Source of the DNA: a bacterium | GTDB taxonomy: Bacteria > Zhuqueibacterota > QNDG01 > JAFGCO01 | Direction: 5' to 3' | NCBI GenBank assembly: GCA_016930535.1 | Contig: JAFGGN010000139.1 | Coordinates: 1-45,482 of the forward strand | DNA length: 45,482 nucleotides | Shown here: positions 43,065 to 45,482 of the stretch, in pieces | Layout of the letters: every line of letters starts with the position of its first letter | Position numbering within the stretch: position 1 is the stretch's first letter | Position numbers and translations under genes: made by a program | Notes under the pieces: model-generated | Databases searched by the model: none | The model's input: only the letters and a program-made list of their open reading frames with translations | Told to the model about the DNA's origin: nothing

Positions 43065-43235
43065 TTGGCTCACAGAATCACTGAAGAATGCATTTCATGC
43101 GGCGCCTGTGCTTCGGAATGTCCGGTTGAGGCGATCAGCGAAGGCGACGAAATTTATGAAATCGATCCGGATAAATGTACGGACTGTGGTGCCTGCGTAG
43201 AGGTTTGTCCTGTGGAAGCCATTCTTTCAGAATAA
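43065..43235 (+). CDS. 2[4Fe-4S] ferredoxin
   Basis: 56 residues with TTG as start codon: GAGGAGG (43053-43059) lies 5 nt upstream and the frame reads LAHRITEECISCGACASECP from there. Two classic cluster motifs are present: CISCGACASECP and CTDCGACVEVCP, eight cysteines in CxxCxxCxxxCP spacing. Typical clostridial-type ferredoxin, a small soluble low-potential electron carrier. It has its own strong promoter and terminator, so it is a single-gene unit between the PP-loop gene and thiD. Confidence 0.95.
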   Translation: MAHRITEECISCGACASECPVEAISEGDEIYEIDPDKCTDCGACVEVCPVEAILSE

Positions 43236-43259
43236 TCTTTGAGAATGAATAATTTTATG

Positions 43260-43291
43260 AGGCAGAGCATCCGCTCTGCCTTTTCTTTTTT
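43260..43291 (+). terminator. Terminator of the ferredoxin gene
   Basis: AGGCAGAGC-ATCC-GCTCTGCCT (43260-43281), a perfect 9-bp stem, then TTTTCTTTTTT. The T-tract ends within 4-10 nt of the thiD start codons. Confidence 0.92.
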
Positions 43292-43300
43292 AGGATGATG

Positions 43301-44098
43301 ATGCTGCCAAAACGTGTTCTTACAGTGGCTGGATCCGATTCGGGCGGTGGAGCCGGTGTTCAGGCTGATTTGAAAACATTCAGTGCCTACGGCGTTTACG
43401 GCATGTCCGTGATTACCGCGGTCACGGCACAGAATACCTGCCGTGTTTATGGTGTGGAGGGATTGTCATCCAGATTTGTGGCCCTTCAGTTCGAATCCGT
43501 GTACACGGATATCGGTGTAGATGCCGTGAAAACCGGTATGCTCCTGAACGCGGAAATCGTGCTGACCGTGGCCCGGAAGCTGAGTGAATGTCCGGTGCCC
43601 CATATCGTGGTCGATCCGGTCATGGTCGCAAAGGGGGGTGACAAGCTGCTGCAGGACAACGCGGTGGACAGACTGATCAGGGAACTCCTTCCGCTGGCGA
43701 CTTTGGTGACACCGAATATCCCCGAGGCCGAGATTCTCGCGGAAATGACGATCGAATCGCCGGCTGACCTGCGAGAAGCGGCCATCCGCATTCATCGGTC
43801 GGGGTGCAAGGCCGTTTTAATCAAGGGAGGACATTTAAAGGGCGATGCGGTGGACGTGCTGTTCGATGGGGAGTCCTTTTCACGATTTACGGCCGAACGG
43901 ATTCATACCCGGCACACACACGGAACCGGATGTACGTTTTCAGCCGCCATTACCGCTGGACTTGCCAGGGGGCTGCTCTTGAAAAAATCCATTCAGGTGG
44001 CCAAACGGTATATTACAGAGGCCATCGGACAATCCATGGCGCTGGGCAAGGGACACGGTCCGTTGAACCATTTTGTTCACGTGGAGGAAATGGATTGA
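43301..44098 (+). CDS. thiD: Hydroxymethylpyrimidine/phosphomethylpyrimidine kinase (ThiD)
   Basis: Ribokinase-fold kinase making HMP diphosphate for thiamine synthesis. 265 residues from ATG 43301; ATGs at 43295 and 43298 are directly upstream in frame, and AGG at 43292-43294 is the only Shine-Dalgarno-like sequence. Family blocks: TVAGSDSGGGAGVQADLKTF, GVYGMSVITAVTAQNT, VDAVKTGML, IVVDPVMVAKGGDKLL, VTPNIPEAEIL, KAVLIKGGHLKGDAVDVL, HTHGTGCTFSAAI with the anion-hole/active-site GTGC. No other thi genes or a TPP riboswitch are visible; the 59 nt between the ferredoxin stop and this start hold only the terminator. Confidence 0.95.
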   Translation: MLPKRVLTVAGSDSGGGAGVQADLKTFSAYGVYGMSVITAVTAQNTCRVYGVEGLSSRFVALQFESVYTDIGVDAVKTGMLLNAEIVLTVARKLSECPVPHIVVDPVMVAKGGDKLLQDNAVDRLIRELLPLATLVTPNIPEAEILAEMTIESPADLREAAIRIHRSGCKAVLIKGGHLKGDAVDVLFDGESFSRFTAERIHTRHTHGTGCTFSAAITAGLARGLLLKKSIQVAKRYITEAIGQSMALGKGHGPLNHFVHVEEMD

Positions 44099-44659
44099 AT
44101 GATGCATGATGGCAAACCGGCGATTCTTCTGCATGCCTGTTGCGCGCCCTGTGTCACGGTGCCCTACCGGCGCCTTTCAGAAAATTACCGGGTGGATGTG
44201 TTTTTCTATAATCCGAATATACATCCGGATCCGGAATACAGGTTCAGACACGAAGAGATCTGCAGGCTTGGAGAACGGTGGGGATTTTCAGTGATACCGG
44301 GAGAGTATGAAAAGGAACTCTGGTTCGATATGGTGAAAGGCCTGGAGCACGAACCCGAGCGCGGTGCCCGGTGTACGGTCTGCTTTCGCATGCGGCTTCA
44401 AAAAACCGCGGAAACGGCCAAAGAACGGCAATATGACGGATTTACAACCACCCTGACATTGAGTCCGCTGAAAAATGCCGGACTGATCAATTCCATTGGC
44501 AGAGAGATCGGCACACAGACAGGTATTCCTTTTATCGCGGGTGATTTTAAAAAGAAGGACGGTTTCAAACAGAGCATGGATATCAGCTGTTCGGAGGATT
44601 TGTACCGCCAGAATTACTGCGGCTGTATTTTCAGCAGGAAAGACGATGAATCATCCTGA
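44099..44659 (+). CDS. queH: Epoxyqueuosine reductase QueH
   Basis: 186 residues, the last step of queuosine synthesis (reduction of epoxyqueuosine in tRNA), QueH type. Landmark cysteines: ACCAPC (Cys14, 15, 18), ARCTVCFRMRL (Cys92, 95) and QNYCGC (Cys174, 176), which bind the iron-sulphur cluster and nearby metal. FFYNPNIHPDPEYRFRHEE and TTTLTLSPLKNAGLINSIGR are typical. It starts directly at the thiD stop (TGA ends 44098). It overlaps the next gene by 14 nt. Confidence 0.93.
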   Translation: MMHDGKPAILLHACCAPCVTVPYRRLSENYRVDVFFYNPNIHPDPEYRFRHEEICRLGERWGFSVIPGEYEKELWFDMVKGLEHEPERGARCTVCFRMRLQKTAETAKERQYDGFTTTLTLSPLKNAGLINSIGREIGTQTGIPFIAGDFKKKDGFKQSMDISCSEDLYRQNYCGCIFSRKDDESS

Positions 44660-45332
44660 TAATGGAATGCGGCAGCCCGGATTGCCGGTATCGGTGGATC
44701 CCTCTTTGTCGATACGGCTCGGAATCGCCGAGTTTTCAGGTCTGACCATCGAATCACCCTCGACAGCCGCACAGGCTCTTGAAGCATTTGCCGAATCTGT
44801 GCGGCAGCGTTATGCCGGACTGCATCCCGGCGATATCGCGGGTACCGCCCATGCCAGGCACCTGTTCCGTCAAACCGGTATCGATCCGACAAAACGCAGG
44901 CCTTCCTCCGAATCCCTCCTGCGGCGTGCAATAGCCGGCAAATCCCTCTTTTCCGTCAATACGCTGGTGGATGTCGGCAACTGGTGCTCCCTTGATTTTT
45001 TATTGCCGGTTTGTGTATATGATGCGGACCGGATCCGGGGGCCGGTGCAGGTGCATATCGGCCGGCCGGAAGATCGTTACGAAGCGCTGAACGGCAGTAT
45101 GCTGAATCTCGGGGGCAGATACTGTCTGGCCGATGAAGCGGGAGCCTTCGGATCACCGCTTACGGATTCCGTGCGTACGGCCGTGGGTGAAACCACCGCA
45201 CATGCCCTGTTCGTGCTGTTCGCGCCGGCATCCTATCCGCAGGATGCACTCGAACAGCACCTGCAGTTGTCTGTAAAGAGAATACTGGAATTCTGCGGCG
45301 GAGAGATTGTCAGTCAGAGAATCTCCGGCTGA
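44646..45332 (+). CDS. Stand-alone B3/B4-domain protein
   Basis: 228 residues from ATG 44646 (AGGAAAG upstream); a longer frame upstream would run through queH in another frame and is rejected. The body matches the B3/B4 editing-type domain of phenylalanyl-tRNA synthetase beta chain as a free-standing protein: ARHLFRQTGIDPTKRRPSSE, SLLRRAIAGKSLFSVNTLVD, VGNWCSLDFLLPVCVYDADR, NLGGRYCLADEAGAFGSPLT. Such proteins may clear mischarged tRNAs or bind amino acids, but the function is unproven. The last block is SYPQDALEQHLQLSVKRILE. Operon with queH (14-nt overlap). Confidence 0.85.
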   Translation: MNHPDNGMRQPGLPVSVDPSLSIRLGIAEFSGLTIESPSTAAQALEAFAESVRQRYAGLHPGDIAGTAHARHLFRQTGIDPTKRRPSSESLLRRAIAGKSLFSVNTLVDVGNWCSLDFLLPVCVYDADRIRGPVQVHIGRPEDRYEALNGSMLNLGGRYCLADEAGAFGSPLTDSVRTAVGETTAHALFVLFAPASYPQDALEQHLQLSVKRILEFCGGEIVSQRISG

Positions 45333-45373
45333 GGTGTGTTCCGGTTGATGCTTATGTTTCGATCTTGCCTCTC

Positions 45374-45482
45374 ATCATGACTGATTCGGTAAAGTACGAA
45401 TCAGTTTGGATTTGCAAAAAGCGCAAATCATGACTGATTCGGTAAAGCACGAATCAGTTTGGATTTGCAAAAAGCGCAAATC
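45374..45482. repeat. 53-bp tandem repeat with two hairpins per unit, continuing past the window
   Basis: Copies at 45374-45426 and 45427-45479 differ at one position (T45395 against C45448); a third copy begins at 45480. Each unit holds ACTGATTCG (45380-45388) pairing with CGAATCAGT (45397-45405), 8-nt loop, and GATTTGC (45409-45415) pairing with GCAAATC (45423-45429). The second hairpin spans the unit border. No T-tract, no cas genes in view. Confidence 0.9.

Noticed and set aside
43235..43300. TPP riboswitch upstream of thiD
   Set aside because: Only 59 nt separate the genes and they are filled by the terminator; no THI-box-like sequence fits.
45374..45482. CRISPR array
   Set aside because: The two units are identical but for one base, with no variable spacers, and no cas genes are visible.
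1..45482. Integrated phage, insertion sequence or other mobile element
   Set aside because: No transposase, integrase, phage structural gene or attachment-site duplication was seen; the single tRNA has no adjacent integrase.

Overview
ORGANISM. The window reads as a bacterial chromosome of moderate GC with sigma-70-type promoters: several TTGNNN / 17-nt spacer / TATATT or TATAAT pairs can be read directly. A 1427-residue exported protein ends in a FlgD-like / type IX-style C-terminal domain (QPNPFNPVTLIRYE...). Secreted GH3 and GH97 enzymes sit beside a sialate O-acetylesterase homologue. There is a mosaic of simple-sequence blocks in one long intergenic stretch and a GerW/DUF2953 pair. I infer an uncultured member of the FCB/Calditrichota/KSB1-like lineages; this is inference from gene content, not phylogeny. 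LAYOUT. 1-892 holds the 5' part of a secreted SD-repeat/CARDB-like protein (minus strand, runs off the window). 893-1879 is AT-rich and then low-complexity intergenic DNA. 1880-6228 (minus) carries a DoxX/Tat/TIM-barrel fusion, ornithine aminotransferase rocD and a secreted M64 peptidase. 6504-6578 is tRNA-Pro(GGG) with its own terminator. 6760-14734 (plus) is a carbohydrate-utilisation cluster: sialate O-acetylesterase family lipoprotein, GH3 with PA14 insert, GH97, and a LacI-like sensor with no DNA-binding domain. 15158-20589 is a three-gene unit: HEAT-like protein, degenerate HD protein and PAS histidine kinase. 20661-25015 holds dinG (with exonuclease domain) and guaB. 25107-25361 is rpsT (minus). 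25447-27239 is DUF2953, GerW, a small UVR-like protein, a palindromic repeat array and dut. 27250-28924 (minus) is a small membrane protein, an ECF-type sigma factor and mazG. 29061-29276 is a small membrane protein. 29300-32201 (minus) is a polytopic glycosyltransferase-like protein and a GT2 enzyme. 32373-45332 (plus) is mutL, miaA, a giant SBBP/CBM9-like/FlgD protein, a P-loop/Gls24 fusion, a GT39-like protein, a PP-loop tRNA-thiolation-like protein, a 56-residue ferredoxin (TTG start), thiD, queH and a B3/B4-domain protein. 45374 to the end is a 53-bp tandem repeat that leaves the window. HOW THE GENES FIT TOGETHER. The window mixes housekeeping functions (nucleotide pools: guaB, dut, mazG; DNA repair: mutL, dinG; tRNA modification: miaA, queH, PP-loop protein with ferredoxin; translation: rpsT) with secreted polysaccharide degradation and envelope glycosylation. 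The most unusual items are the DoxX-Tat-TIM fusion, the HEAT/HD pair that share an N-terminal module, the HTH-less LacI sensor, the P-loop/Gls24 fusion, the PP-loop protein whose catalytic motif lies upstream of any standard start codon, and predicted leaderless mutL and dinG transcripts.
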